A stretch of 64,000 bases of DNA from Colletes latitarsis (taxonomy: Eukaryota; Arthropoda; Insecta; Hymenoptera; Colletidae). Under the pieces are notes generated by a model. The model saw nothing but the letters and a program-made list of their open reading frames with translations. It ran no database searches and was not told where the DNA came from. This document shows, piece by piece, positions 10,740-24,200 of the stretch. The stretch lies in assembly GCF_051014445.1 (NCBI RefSeq), contig NW_027488366.1, forward strand, positions 18,990,001 to 19,054,000. Reading direction: 5' to 3'. Every line of letters starts with the position of its first letter. The first letter of the stretch is position 1. Both the position numbers and the translations under genes were made by a program.

Positions 10740-12389
10740 TTACTACGTGATCCAAACCAGAAAAAACCCAGGATCCGTTCAACAAGTATGTGAAGAATGC
10801 GAAAGTATGAGTCTGATGAGTGAAAATCCCAGGCCTAACCTAGACCTAACATGCGTTATCCTCAAAAATATTGATCGAAACCTGGTTTAATCGACTGTTT
10901 CAGTGTGGTACCACATTACTATGTGATCCAAACCAGAAAATAACCCAGGATCTGTTCAACGAGTATGTGAAGTGTGCGAAAGTATGAGTCTGATGTGGGC
11001 AAATCCCAGACCTATCCCAGACCTAACACGCGTTATCCTCTAAAATATTTATCAAGACCAGGTTTAATTGATTGTTTCAGTGTGGACCCACATAACTACG
11101 TGATCCAAACCAGAAAAAACCCAGGATCCGTTCAACAAGTATGTGAAGAATGCGAATGTATGAGTCTGATCAGTGAAAATCTCAGGCCTTACCTAAACCT
11201 AACTTGCGTTGTCCTCTAAAATATTGATGGAAACCAGGTTTCATTGACTGTTTCAGTGTGGTACTACATTACTACGTGATGCAATCCAGAAAAAGCTCAG
11301 GATCTAGCCATCAAGTATGAGAAATATGCGAAAGAATGAGCCTGATGAGAGCAAATCCCAGACCTATCCCAGACCTAACTTGTGTTATCCTCCAAAATAT
11401 TTATCAAGGCCAGGTTCAATTGAATGTTTCAGTGTGGTACCACATTACTATGTGATCCAAACCAGAAAATAATGCAGGATCTGTTCAACGAGTATGTGAA
11501 GTGTGCGAAAGTGTGAGTCTGATGAGGGCAAATCCCAGACCTATCACGGACCTAACATGCGTTATCCTCTAAAATATTTATCAAGACCAGGTTTAATTGA
11601 TTGTTTCAGTGTGGACCCACATTACTACGTGAACCAAACCAGAAAAAAACCTAGGATCCGTTCAACAAGTATGTGAAAAACGCGAAAGTATGAGCCTGAT
11701 GAGGGCAAATCCCAGACCTGTCCCAGACCTAACTTGCGTTATCCTCTAAAATATTGATCGAAGCCAAGTTTAATCGACTGTTTTAGTGTGGAACCACATT
11801 ACTACGTGATCCAAGCCAGAAAAAAACCCAGGATCTTGTCAACGAGTATGTGAAGTGTGCGAAAGTATGAGTCTGATGAGGGCTAATCCCAGACCTATCC
11901 CAGACCGAGCTTGCGTGATCCTGTAAAATATAGATCGAAACCAGGTTTAATTGACTGTTTTAGTGTGGTACCACATTACTACGTGATCCAAACCAGAAAA
12001 AACCCAGGATCTGTTTAACAAGTATGTGAAAAACGCGAAACTGTGAGCCTGATGAGGGCAAATCTTAGACCTAACCCAGACCTAAGATGCGTTATCCTCT
12101 AAAATATTTATCCAGAACAGGTTTCATTGAATGTTCCAGTGTGGTACCACTTTACTACGTGATCCAATCCAGAAATAGCCCAGGATCTAGCCACGAAGTA
12201 TGAGTAATATGCGATAGTAAGAGCCTGATGAGGGCAAATCCTAGACCTATCCCAGACCTAACTTGCGTTATCCTCTAAAATATTTATCAAGACCAGGTTT
12301 AATTGAATGTTTCAGTGAGGTACCACATTACTACGTGATCCAAACCAGAAAAAACCCAGGATCCGTTCAACAAGTATGTGAAGAATGCG
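10740..12389. repeat. Class E monomers outside the 7-mer
   Basis: The rest of the class E block. A 353-bp offset relates 10621-10890 to 10974-11219. Monomers at 11270-11340 and 12150-12220 carry a shared variant reading AGCTCAGG or AGCCCAGG, then ATCTAGCCA and AAGTATGAG. That variant also appears at 7930-7980 on the other side of the 7-mer. Copies here are individually distinct, which suggests an unamplified background from which the 7-mer arose. Confidence 0.7.
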
Positions 12390-12400
12390 AAAGTATGAGC

Positions 12401-13456
12401 AAGATGATTGCAAATACCAGAACTAACCCAGACATAGCCAGCGTTATCCTCTAAAACACTAATCGGAACCAGCTATTATTGACTGCTTCAGTGAGGTACC
12501 TCATTACTACGTGGTCCAAACTAGAAAAAACCCAGCATCTGGCCAACAAGTATGCGAAAAAAGCGAAAGTATGTGCGAGATGATTGCAAATACCAGAACT
12601 AACCCAGACATAGCCAGCGTTATCCTCTAAAATACCATTCGGAACCAGCTTCTATTGACTGTTTCAGTGTAGTACCACATTACTACGTGATACAAACCAG
12701 AAAAAGCCCAGGATCTGGCCAACAAGTATGCGAGAAATGCGAAGGTACGAGCCAGATGAGGGCAAATCCCAGACCTAACCGAGATATAACGGGCAATATC
12801 CTCTAAAGTATTAATCGAAACTAGGTTTAATTGACTGTTTCGGTGTGGAACGTCATTATTACGTGATCCAAACCAGAAAAAACCCAGCATCTGGCCAACA
12901 AGTATGCGAAAAAAGCGAAAGTATGAGCAAGATGATTGCAAATACCAGAACTAACCCAGACATAGCCAGCGTTATCCTCTAAAACACTAATCGGAACCAG
13001 CTTTTATTGACTGTTTCAGTGAGGTACCTCATTACTACGTGGTACAAACTAGAAAAAACCCAGCATCTGGCCAACAAGTATGCGAAAAAAGCGAAAGTAT
13101 GAGCAAGATGATTGCAAATACCAGAACTAACCCAGACATAGCCAGCGTTATCCACTAAAATACTATTCGGAACCAGCTTCTATTGACTGTTTCAGTGTAG
13201 TACCACATTACTACGTGATACAAACCAGAAAAAGGCCAGGATCTGGCCAACAAGTATGCGAGAAATGCGAAGGTACGAGCCAGATGAGGGCAAATCCCAG
13301 ACCTAACCGAGATATAACCGGCAATATCCTCTAAAATATTAATCGAAACTAGGTTTAATTGACTGTTTCGGTGTGGAACGTCATTATTACGTGATCCAAA
13401 CCAGAAAAAACCCAGCATCTGGCCAACTAGTATGCGAAAAAAACGAAAGTATGAGC
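12401..13456. repeat. 3-monomer tandem duplication, 528 bp x 2
   Basis: A 528-bp unit occurs at about 12401-12928 and 12929-13456. It holds a C monomer (GAGGTACCTC), an A-like monomer with GTGTAGTACCAC, and a B' monomer with ACGTCATTATTACG. Small differences separate the two, such as AGCTATTATTGACTGCTTC in the first and AGCTTTTATTGACTGTTTC in the second. The unit starts exactly where the class E block ends, so this may be a local amplification triggered at that junction. Confidence 0.75.
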
Positions 13457-16400
13457 AAGATGATTGCAAATACCAGAACTAACCCAGACATAGCCAGCGT
13501 TATCCTCTAAAATACTATTCGGAACCAGTTTCTATTGACTGTTTCAGTGTAGTACCACATTACTACGTGATACAAACCAGAAAATGGACAGGATCTGGCC
13601 AACAAGTATGCGAGAAATGCGAAAGTACGAACCAGATGAGGGCAAATCCCAGACCTAACCGAGACAAAACCGGCGTTATCCTCTAAAATATTAATCGCAA
13701 CCAGGTTTAATTGACTGTCCAGGTGTGGAACCTCATTACTACGGGATCCAAACCAGAAAAAACCCAGCATCTGGCAAACAAGTATGCGAAAAATGCGAAA
13801 GTATGAGCCAGATGATTGCGAATACCAGAACTAACCCAGACATAACCAGCGTTATCCTCTAAAACACTAATCGGAACCGGCTTTTATTGACTGTTTCAGT
13901 GTGGTACCACATTACTACGTGATCCAAACCAGAAAAAGCCCAGGATCTGGCCAACAAGTATGCGAAAAATGCGAAAGTACGGGCCAGATGAGGGCAAATC
14001 CCAGACCTAACCGAGACATAACCAGCGTTGTCCTCTAAAATACTATTCGGAACTAGCTTCTATTGACTGTTTCAGTGTGGTACCACATTACTACGTGATA
14101 CAATCCAGAAAAAGCCCAGGATCTGGCCAACAAGTATGCGAAAAATACGAAAGTACGAGCCAGATGAGGGCAAATCCCAGACCTAACCAAGACAAAACCG
14201 GCGTTATCCTCTAAAATATTAATCGCAACCAGGTTTAATTGACTGTTTCGGTGTGGAACCTCATTACTACGGGATCCAAACCAGAAAAAACCCAGGATGT
14301 TGCCAACAAATATGCGAAAAACGCGAAAGTATGAGCCAGATAATTGCAAATACCAGAACTAACCCAGCCATAGCCAGCGTTATCCTCTAAAATACTATTC
14401 GGAACCAGCTTCTATTGACTGTTTCAGTGTGGTACCACATTACTACGTGATAGAAACCAGAATAAGGCCAGGATATGGCCAACAAGTATGCGAAAAATGC
14501 GCAGGTACGAGCCAGATGAGGGCAAATCCCGGATCTAACCGAGATATAACCGGCGTTATCCTCTAACATATTAATCGAAACCAGGTTTAATTGGCTGCTT
14601 CGGTGTGGAACGTTATTATTACGGGATCCAAACCAGAAAAAACCCAGCATCTGGCCAACAAATATGCGAAAAACGCGAAAGTATGGGCCAGATGATTGCA
14701 AATACCAGAACTAACCCAGACATAGCCAGCGTTATCCTCTAAAATACTATTCGGAACCAGCTTCTATTGACTGTTTCAGTGTGGTACCACATAACTACGT
14801 GATCCAAATCAGCAAAAAGCCTAGGATCTGGCCAACAAGAATGCAAAAATGCGAAAGTACGGGCCAGATGAGGGCAAATCCCAGACCTAACCGAGATATA
14901 ACCGGCAATATCCTCTAAAATATTAATCGAAACTAGGTTTAATTGACTGTTTCGGTGTGGAACGTCATTATTACGTGATCCAAACCAGAAAAAACCCAGC
15001 ATCTGGCCAACAAGTATGCGAAAAAAGCGAAAGTATGAGCAAGATGATTGCAAATACCAGAACTAACCCAGACATAGCCAGCGTTATCCTCTAAAATACT
15101 ATTCGGAACCAGCTTCTATTGACTGTTTCAGTGTAGTACCACATTACTACGTGATACAAACCAGAAAAAGGCCAGGATCTGGCCAACAAGTATGCGAGAA
15201 ATGCGAAAGTACGAACCAGATGAGGGCAAATCCCAGACCTAACCGAGACAAAACCGGCGTTATCCTCTAAAATATTAATCGCAACCAGGTTTAATTGACT
15301 GTTCAGGTGTGGAACCTCATTACTACGGGATCCAAACCAGAAAAAACCCAGCATCTGGCAAACAAGTATGCGAAAAAAGCGAAAGTATGAGCCAGATGAT
15401 TGCGAATACCAGAACTAACCCAGACATAACCAGCGTTATCCTCTAAAACACTAATCGGAACCAGCTTTTATTGACCGTTTCAGTGAGGTACCTCATTACT
15501 ACGTGGTCCAAACCAGAAAAAACCCAGGATCTGGCCAACAAGTATGCGAAAAATGCGAAAGTACGGGCCAGATGAGGGCCAATCCCAGACCTAACCGAGA
15601 CATAACCAGCGTTGTCCTCTAAAATACTATTCGGAACTAGCTTCTATTGACTGTTTCAGTGTGGTACCACATTACTACGTGATCCAAACCAGAAAAAGCC
15701 CAGGATCTGGCCAACAAGTATGCGAAAAATGCGAAAGTACGGGCCAGATGAGGGCCAATCCCAGACCTAACCGAGACATAACCAGCGTTGTCCTCTAAAA
15801 TACTATTCGGAACTAGCTTCTATTGACTGCTTCAGTGTGGTACCACATTACTACGTGATACAAACGAGAAAAAGCCCAGGATCTGGCCAACAAGTATGCG
15901 AAAAATGCGAAAGTACGAGCCAGATGAGGGCAAATCCCAGACCTAACCAAGACATAACCGGCGTTATCCTCTAAAATATTAATCGCAACCAGGTTTAATT
16001 GACTGTTTCGGTGTGGAACCTAATTACTACGGGATCCAAACCAGAAAAAACCCAGGATCTTCCCAACAAATATGAGAAAAACGCGAAAGTATGAGCCAGA
16101 TGATTGCAAATACCAGAACTAACCCAGACATAGCCAGCGTTATCCTCTAAAATACTATTCGGAACCAGCTTCTATTGACTGTTTCAGTGTGGTACCACAT
16201 TACTACGTGATACAAACCAGAATAAGGCCAGGATATGGCCAACAAGTATGCGAAAAATGCGCAGGTACGAGCCAGATGAGGGCAAATCCCGGATCTAACC
16301 GAGATATAACCGGCGTTATCCTCTAACATATTAATCGAAACCAGGTTTAATTGGCTGTTTCGGTGTGGAACGCCATTATTACGGGATCCAAACCAGAAAA

Positions 16401-16850
16401 AACCCAGCATCTGGCCAACAAATATGCGAAAAACGCGAAAGTATGGGCCAGATGATTGCAAATACCAGAACTAACCCAGACATAGCCAGCGTTATCCTCT
16501 AAAATACTATTCGGAACCAGCTTCTATTGACTGTTTCAGTGTGGTACCACATAACTACGTGATCCAAATCAGCAAAAAGCCTAGGATCTGGCCAACAAGA
16601 ATGCAAAAATGCGAAAGTACGGGCCAGATGAGGGCAAATCCCAGACCTAACCGAGATATAACCGGCGTTATCCTCTAAAATATTAATCGCAACCAGGTTT
16701 AATTGACTGTTTCGGTGTGGAACTTCATTACTACGGGATCCTAACCAGAAAAAACCCAGGATCTGGCCAATAAATATGCGAAAAACGCGAAAGTATGGGC
16801 CAGATGATTGCAAATACCAGAACTAACCCAGACATAGCCAGCGTAATCCT
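12859..16850. repeat. Left block, copy 2 of a large duplication
   Basis: Second copy of the left block, beginning at or before 12859. It matches 1-2138 and then 2487-4344, and lacks the dimer found at 2139-2490 in copy 1. Near-identity over about 4 kb, with the unlike class E block lying between the copies, suggests a recent large duplication or an unequal exchange. The match ends near 16850, where the copy turns into a local 704-bp duplication instead of following copy 1. Confidence 0.88.
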
Positions 16851-17554
16851 CTAAAATACTATTCGGAACCAGCTTCTATTGACTGTTTCAGTGTGGTACC
16901 ACATTACTACGTGATACAAACCAGAATAAGGCCAGGATATGGCCAACAAGTATGCGAAAAATGCGCAGGTACGAGCCAGATGAGGGCAAATCCCGGATCT
17001 AACCGAGATATAACCGGCGTTATCCTCTAACATATTAATCGAAACCAGGTTTAATTGGCTGTTTCGGTGTGGAACGTCATTATTACGGGATCCAAACCAG
17101 AAAAAACCCAGCATCTGGCCAACAAATATGCGAAAAACGCGAAAGTATGGGCCAGATGATTGCAAATACCAGAACTAACCCAGACATAGCCAGCGTTATC
17201 CTCTAAAATACTATTCGGAACCAGCTTCTATTGACTGTTTCAGTGTGGTACCACATAACTACGTGATCCAAATCAGCAAAAAGCCTAGGATCTGGCCAAC
17301 AAGAATGCAAAAAAGCGAAAGTACGGGCCAGATGAGGGCAAATCCCAGACCTAACCGAGATATAACCGGCGTTATCCTCTAAAATATTAATCGCAACCAG
17401 GTTTAATTGACTGTTTCGGTGTGGAACTTCATTACTACGGGATCCTAACCAGAAAAAACCCAGGATCTGGCCAATAAATATGCGAAAAACGCGAAAGTAT
17501 GGGCCAGATGATTGCAAATACCAGAACTAACCCAGACATAGCCAGCGTAATCCT
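16147..17554. repeat. 4-monomer tandem duplication, 704 bp x 2
   Basis: Bases 16147-16850 and 16851-17554 are nearly identical. Both end with the rare variant GCGTAATCCTC (16842 and 17546) in place of GCGTTATCCTC, which supports a single recent duplication. A visible difference is GAACGCCATT at 16368 against GAACGTCATT at 17072. The unit is A-like, B-like, A2, B. It is a single copy at the homologous place 3641-4344. Confidence 0.86.
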
Positions 17555-18092
17555 CTAAAATAATATTCGGAACCAGCATCTATTGACTGTTTCAGTGTGG
17601 TACCACATTACTACGTGATCCAAATCAGCAAAAAGCCTAGGATCTGGCCAACAAGAATGCAAAAATGCGAAACTACGGGCCAGGTGAGGGCAAATCCCAG
17701 ACCTAACCGAGACATAACCAGCGTTATCCTCTAAAATATTAATCGCAACCAGGTTTAATTGACTGTTTCGGTGTAATACCGCATTACTACGGGATCCTAA
17801 CCAGAAAAAACCCAGCATCTGGCAAACAAGTATGCGAAAAAAGCGAAAGTATGAGCCAGATGATTGCGAATACCAGAGCTAACCCAGACATAACCAGCGT
17901 TATCCTCTAAAACACTAATCGGAACCAGCTTTTATTGACCGTTTCAGTGAGGTACCTCATTACTACGTGGTCCAAACCAGAAAAAACCCAGGATCTGGCC
18001 AACAAGTATGCGAAAAATGCGAAAGTACGGGCCAGATGAGGGCCAATCCCAGACCTAACCGAGACATAACCAGCGTTGTCCTCTAAAATACT
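17555..18092. repeat. Transition monomers before repeat beta
   Basis: Three monomers lie between the 704-bp duplication and repeat beta: an A2 form with GAAACTACGGGCCAGGTGAG, a B form with GTGTAATACCGCATTAC, and a C monomer with TGAGGTACCTCA. The order A2, D-like, C resembles the tail of gamma units near 34500-34900. Nothing other than satellite was seen. Confidence 0.75.
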
Positions 18093-21000
18093 ATTCGGAA
18101 CTAGCTTCCATTGACTGTTTCAGTGTGGTACCACATTACTACGTGATCCAAACCAGAAAAAGCCCAGGATCTGGCCAACAAGTATGCGAAAAATGCGAAA
18201 GTACGGGCCAGATGAGGGCCAATCCCAGACCTCACCGAGACATAACCAGCGTTGTCCTTTAAAATACTATTCGGAACTAGCTTCTATTGACTGTTTCAGT
18301 GTGGTACCACATTACTACGTGATACAAACCAGAAAAAGCCCAGGATCTGGCCAACAAGTATGCGAAAAATGCGAAAGTACGAACCAGATGAGGGCAAATC
18401 CCAGACCTAACCAAGACATAACCGGTGTTATCCTCTAACATATTAATCGAAACCAGGTTTAATTGGCTGTTTCGGTGTGGAACCTCATTACTACGGGATC
18501 CAAACCAGAAAAAACCCAGGATCTTGCCAACAAATATGCGAAAAACGCGAAAGTATGGGCCAGATGATTGCAAATACCAGAACTAACCCAGACATAGCCA
18601 GCGTTATCCTCTAAAATACTATTCGGAACCAGCTTCTATTGACTGTTTCAGTGTGGTACCACATAACTACGTGATCCAAATCAGCAAAAAGCCTAGGATC
18701 TGGCCAACAAGAATGCAAAAATGTGAAAGTACGGGCCAGATGAGGGCAAATCCCAGACCTAACCGAGACATAACCGGCGTTATCCTCTAAAATATTAATC
18801 GCAACCAGGTTTAATTGACTGTTTCGGTGTGGAGCCTCATTACTACGGGATCCTAACCAGAAAAAACCCAGGATCTGGCCAATAAATATGCGAAAAACGC
18901 GAAAGTATGGGCCAGATGATTGCAAATACCAGAACTAACCCAGACATAGCCAGCGTTATCCTCTAAAATACTATTCGGAACCAGCTTCTATTGACTGTTT
19001 CAGTGTGGTACCACATTACTACGTGATCCAAATCAGCAAAAAGCCTAGGATCTGGCCAACAAGAATGCAAAAATGCGAAACTACGGGCCAGGTGAGGGCA
19101 AATCCCAGACCTAAACGAGACATAACCAGCGTTATCCTCTAAAATATTAATCACAACCAGGTTTAATTGACTGTTTCGGTGTAGTACCGCAATACTACGG
19201 GATCCTAACCAGAAAAAACCCAGCATCTGGCCAATAAATATGCGAAACACGCGAAAGTATGGGCCAGATGATTGCAAATACCAGAACTAACCCAGACATA
19301 GCCAGCGTTATCCTCTAAAACACTAATCGGAACCAGCTTTTATTGACCGTTTCAGTGAGGTACCTCATTACTACGTGGTCCAAACCAGAAAAAACCCAGG
19401 ATCTGGCCAACAAGTATGCGAAAAATGCGAAAGTACGGGCCAGATGAGGGCCAATCCCAGACCTAACCGAGACATAACCAGCGTTGTCCTCTAAAATACT
19501 ATTCGGAACTAGCTTCCATTGACTGTTTCAGTGTGGTACCTCATTACTACGTGGTCCAAACCAGAAAAAACCCAGGATCTGGCCAACAAGTATGCGAAAA
19601 ATGCGAAAGTACAGGCCAGATGAGGGCCAATCCCAGACCTAACCGTGACATAACCAGCGTTGTCCTCTAAAATACTATTCGGAACTAGCTTCCATTGACT
19701 GTTTCAGTGTGGTACCACATTACTACGTGATCCAAACCAGAAAAAGCCCAGGATCTGGCCAACAAGTTTGCGAAAAATGCGAAAGTACGGGCCAGATGAG
19801 GGCCAATCCCAGACCTAACCGAGATATAACCGGCGTTATCCTCTAACATATTAATCGAAACCAGGTTTAATTGGCTGTTTCGGTGTGGAACGTCATTATT
19901 ACGGGATCCAAACCAGAAAAAACCCAGCATCTGGCCAACAAATATGCGAAAAACGCGAAAGTATGGGCCAGATGATTGCAAATACCAGAACTAACCCAGA
20001 CATAGCCAGCGTTATCCTCTAAAATACTATTCGGAACCAGCTTCTATTGACTGTTTCAGTGTGGTACCACATAACTACGTGATCCAAATCAGCAAAAAGC
20101 CTAGGATCTGGCCAACAAGAATGCAAAAATGCGAAAGTACGGGCCAGATGAGGGCAAATCCCAGACCTAACCGAGACATAACCGGCGTTATCCTCTAAAA
20201 TATTAATCGCAACCAGGTTTAATTGACTGTTTCGGTGTGGAACCTCATTACTACGGGATCCTAACCAGAAAAAACCCAGGATCTGGCCAATAAATATGCG
20301 AAAAACGCGAAAGTATGGGCCAGATGATTGCAAATACCAGAACTAACCCAGACATAGCCAGCGTTATCCTCTAAAATACTATTCGGAACCAGCTCCTATT
20401 GACTGTTTCAGTGTGGTACCACATTACTACGTGATCCAAATCAGCAAAAAGCCTAGGATCTGGCCAACAAGAATGCAAAAATGCGAAAGTACGGGCCAGG
20501 TGAGGGCAAATCCCAGACCTAAACGAGACATAACCAGCGTTATCCTCTAAAATATTAATCGCAACCAGGTTTAATTGACTGTTTCGGTGTAGTACCGTAT
20601 TACTACGGGATCCTAACCAGAAAAAACCCAGCATCTGGCCAATAAATATGCGAAAAACGCGAAAGTATGGGCCAGATGATTCCAAATACCAGAACTAACC
20701 CAGACATAGCCAGCGTTATCCTCTAAAATACTATTCGGAACCAGCTTCTATTGACTGTTTCAGTGTGGTACCACATTACTACGCGATCCAAATCAGCAAA
20801 TAGCCTAGGATCTGGCCAACAAGAATGCAAAAATGCGAAACTACGGGCCAGGTGAGGGCAAATCCCAGACCTAACCGAGACATAACCAGCGTTATCCTCT
20901 AAAATATTAATCGCAACCAGGTTTAATTGACTGTTTCGGTGTAGTACCGCATTACTACGTGATACAAACCAGAAAAAGGCCAGGATCTTGCCAATAAGTA

Positions 21001-21261
21001 TGCGAAAATTGCGAAAGTACGAGCCAGATGAGGGCAAATCCCAGACCTAACCGAGACATAACCGGCGTTATCCTCTAAAATATTAATCGCAACCGGGTTC
21101 AATTGACTGTTTCGGTGTGGAACCTCGTTACTACGGGATCCTAACCAGAAAAAAACCCAGGATCTGGCCAACAAATATGCGAAAAACGCGAAAGTATGAG
21201 CCAGATGATTGCAAATACCAGAACTAACGCGGGAATAGCCAGCGTTGTCCTCTAAAATACT
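18093..21261. repeat. Higher-order repeat beta, copy 1 (18-mer)
   Basis: Copy 1 of a 3169-bp unit (18 monomers plus one base). It matches copy 2 at offset 3169 over about 18120-18420, 18963-19290 and 19540-21261. The stretch 18440-18960 and the C monomer near 19320 differ from copy 2, so this copy has been partly replaced. The extra base of the unit comes from a longer A run near 21146. Diagnostic rare sites include CCTCACCGAG at 18231 and AACGCGGGAATAGCC at 21226. Confidence 0.85.
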
Positions 21262-24200
21262 ATTCGGGTCCAGCTTTTATTGACTGTTTTAGTGTGGTAC
21301 CACATTACTACGTGATCCAAACCAGAAAAAGCCCAGAATCTGGCCAACAAGTATGCGAAAAATGCGAAAGTACGGGCCAGATGAGGGCCAATCCCAGACC
21401 TCACCGAGACATAACCAGCGTTGTCCTTTAAAATACTATTCGGAACTAGCTTCTATTGACTGTTTCAGTGTGGTACCACATTACTACGTGATACAAACCA
21501 GAAAAAGCCCAGGATCTGGCCAACAAGTATGCGAAAAATGCGAAAGTACGAACCAGATGAGGGCAAATCCCAGACCTAACCAAGACATAACCGGCGTTAT
21601 CCTCTAAAATATTAATCGCAACCAGGTTTAATTGACTGTTTCGGTGTGGAACCTCATTACTACGGGATCCAAACCAGAAAAAACCCAGGATCTTCCCAAC
21701 AAATATGCGAAAAACGCGAAAGTATGAGCCAGATGATTGCAAATACCAGAACTAAGCCAGACATAGCCAGCGTTATCCTCTAAAATACTATTCGGAACCA
21801 GCTTCTATTGACTGCTTCAGTGTGGTACCACATTACTACGTGATACAAACCAGAATAAGGCCAGGATATGGCCAACAAGTATGCGAAAAATGCGCAGGTG
21901 CGAGCCAGATGAGGGAAAATCCCGGATCTAACCGAGATATAACCGGCGTTATCCTCTAACATATTAATCGAAACCAGGTTTAATTGGCTGTTTCGGTGTG
22001 GAACCTCATTACTACGGGATCCAAACCAGAAAAAACCCAGGATCTTGCCAACAAATATGCGAAAAACGCGAAAGTATGGGCCAGATGATTGCAAATACCA
22101 GAACTAACCCAGACATAGCCAGCGTTATCCTCTAAAATACTATTCGGAACCAGCTTCTATTGACTGTTTCAGTGTGGTACCACATTACTACGTGATCCAA
22201 ATCAGCAAAAAGCCTAGGATCTGGCCAACAAGAATGCAAAAATGCGAAACTACGGGCCAGGTGAGGGCAAATCCCAGACCTAAACGAGACATAACCAGCG
22301 TTATCCTCTAAAATATTAATCACAACCAGGTTTAATTGACTGTTTCGGTGTAGTACCGCAATACTACGGGATCCTAACCAGAAAAAACCCAGCATCTGGC
22401 CAATAAATATGCGAAACACGCGAAAGTATGGGCCAGATGATTGCAAATACCAGAACTAACCCAGACATAGCCAGCGTTATCCTCTAAAATACTATTCGGA
22501 ACCAGCTTCTATTGACTGTTTCAGTGTGGTACCACATTACTACGCGATCCAAATCAGCAAATAGCCTAGGATCTGGCCAACAAGAATGCAAAAATGCGAA
22601 ACTACGGGCCAGGTGAGGGCCAATCCCAGACCTAACCGAGACATAACCAGCGTTGTCCTCTAAAATACTATTCGGAACTAGCTTCCATTGACTGTTTCAG
22701 TGTGGTACCTCATTACTACGTGGTCCAAACCAGAAAAAACCCAGGATCTGGCCAACAAGTATGCGAAAAATGCGAAAGTACAGGCCAGATGAGGGCCAAT
22801 CCCAGACCTAACCGTGACATAACCAGCGTTGTCCTCTAAAATACTATTCGGAACTAGCTTCCATTGACTGTTTCAGTGTGGTACCACATTACTACGTGAT
22901 CCAAACCAGAAAAAGCCCAGGATCTGGCCAACAAGTTTGCGAAAAATGCGAAAGTACGGGCCAGATGAGGGCCAATCCCAGACCTAACCGAGATATAACC
23001 GGCGTTATCCTCTAACATATTAATCGAAACCAGGTTTAATTGGCTGTTTCGGTGTGGAACGTCATTATTACGGGATCCAAACCAGAAAAAACCCAGCATC
23101 TGGCCAACAAATATGCGAAAAACGCGAAAGTATGGGCCAGATGATTGCAAATACCAGAACTAACCCAGACATAGCCAGCGTTATCCTCTAAAATACTATT
23201 CGGAACCAGCTTCTATTGACTGTTTCAGTGTGGTACCACATAACTACGTGATCCAAATCAGCAAAAAGCCTAGGATCTGGCCAACAAGAATGCAAAAATG
23301 CGAAAGTACGGGCCAGATGAGGGCAAATCCCAGACCTAACCGAGACATAACCGGCGTTATCCTCTAAAATATTAATCGCAACCAGGTTTAATTGACTGTT
23401 TCGGTGTGGAACCTCATTACTACGGGATCCTAACCAGAAAAAACCCAGGATCTGGCCAATAAATATGCGAAAAACGCGAAAGTATGGGCCAGATGATTGC
23501 AAATACCAGAACTAACCCAGACATAGCCAGCGTTATCCTCTAAAATACTATTCGGAACCAGCTCCTATTGACTGTTTCAGTGTGGTACCACATTACTACG
23601 TGATCCAAATCAGCAAAAAGCCTAGGATCTGGCCAACAAGAATGCAAAAATGCGAAAGTACGGGCCAGGTGAGGGCAAATCCCAGACCTAAACGAGACAT
23701 AACCAGCGTTATCCTCTAAAATATTAATCGCAACCAGGTTTAATTGACTGTTTCGGTGTAGTACCGTATTACTACGGGATCCTAACCAGAAAAAACCCAG
23801 CATCTGGCCAATAAATATGCGAAAAACGCGAAAGTATGGGCCAGATGATTCCAAATACCAGAACTAACCCAGACATAGCCAGCGTTATCCTCTAAAATAC
23901 TATTCGGAACCAGCTTCTATTGACTGTTTCAGTGTGGTACCACATTACTACGCGATCCAAATCAGCAAATAGCCTAGGATCTGGCCAACAAGAATGCAAA
24001 AATGCGAAACTACGGGCCAGGTGAGGGCAAATCCCAGACCTAACCGAGACATAACCAGCGTTATCCTCTAAAATATTAATCGCAACCAGGTTTAATTGAC
24101 TGTTTCGGTGTAGTACCGCATTACTACGTGATACAAACCAGAAAAAGGCCAGGATCTTGCCAATAAGTATGCGAAAATTGCGAAAGTACGAGCCAGATGA

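Larger units (their letters stand above)
7779..12400. repeat. Block of diverged class E monomers
   Basis: A 4.6-kb block is made only of class E monomers, more different from the rest of the array than classes A-D are from one another. The left junction lies inside a monomer right after GGATCTG at 7778, where GGCCAATAAATATGCG is replaced by TTCAACGAGTATGTG. The right junction lies inside a monomer at about 12390-12400, where GTATGAG passes into CAAGATGATTGC. Phase is kept at both edges, as expected for exchange between aligned repeats. Spacing across the block shows about 11 extra bases over 31 monomers. It may be an older layer kept inside a younger array or an exchange tract from another array. 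Confidence 0.88.

Noticed and set aside
7779..12400. Inverted or foreign segment, because frames here switch to the plus strand
   Set aside because: Landmark order (TTATCCTC, TTGACTGTTTCAGTG, GGATC, GCGAAAG) shows the same orientation and the same monomer. The change in frames is due to substitutions that remove plus-strand stops.
21353..21607. Plus-strand open reading frames of about 65-89 codons, as at 8205, 9386, 21353 and 24522
   Set aside because: They are the other strand of the same satellite, overlap minus-strand frames, and run only one and a half monomers. There is no sign of coding selection or of a promoter or splice structure.
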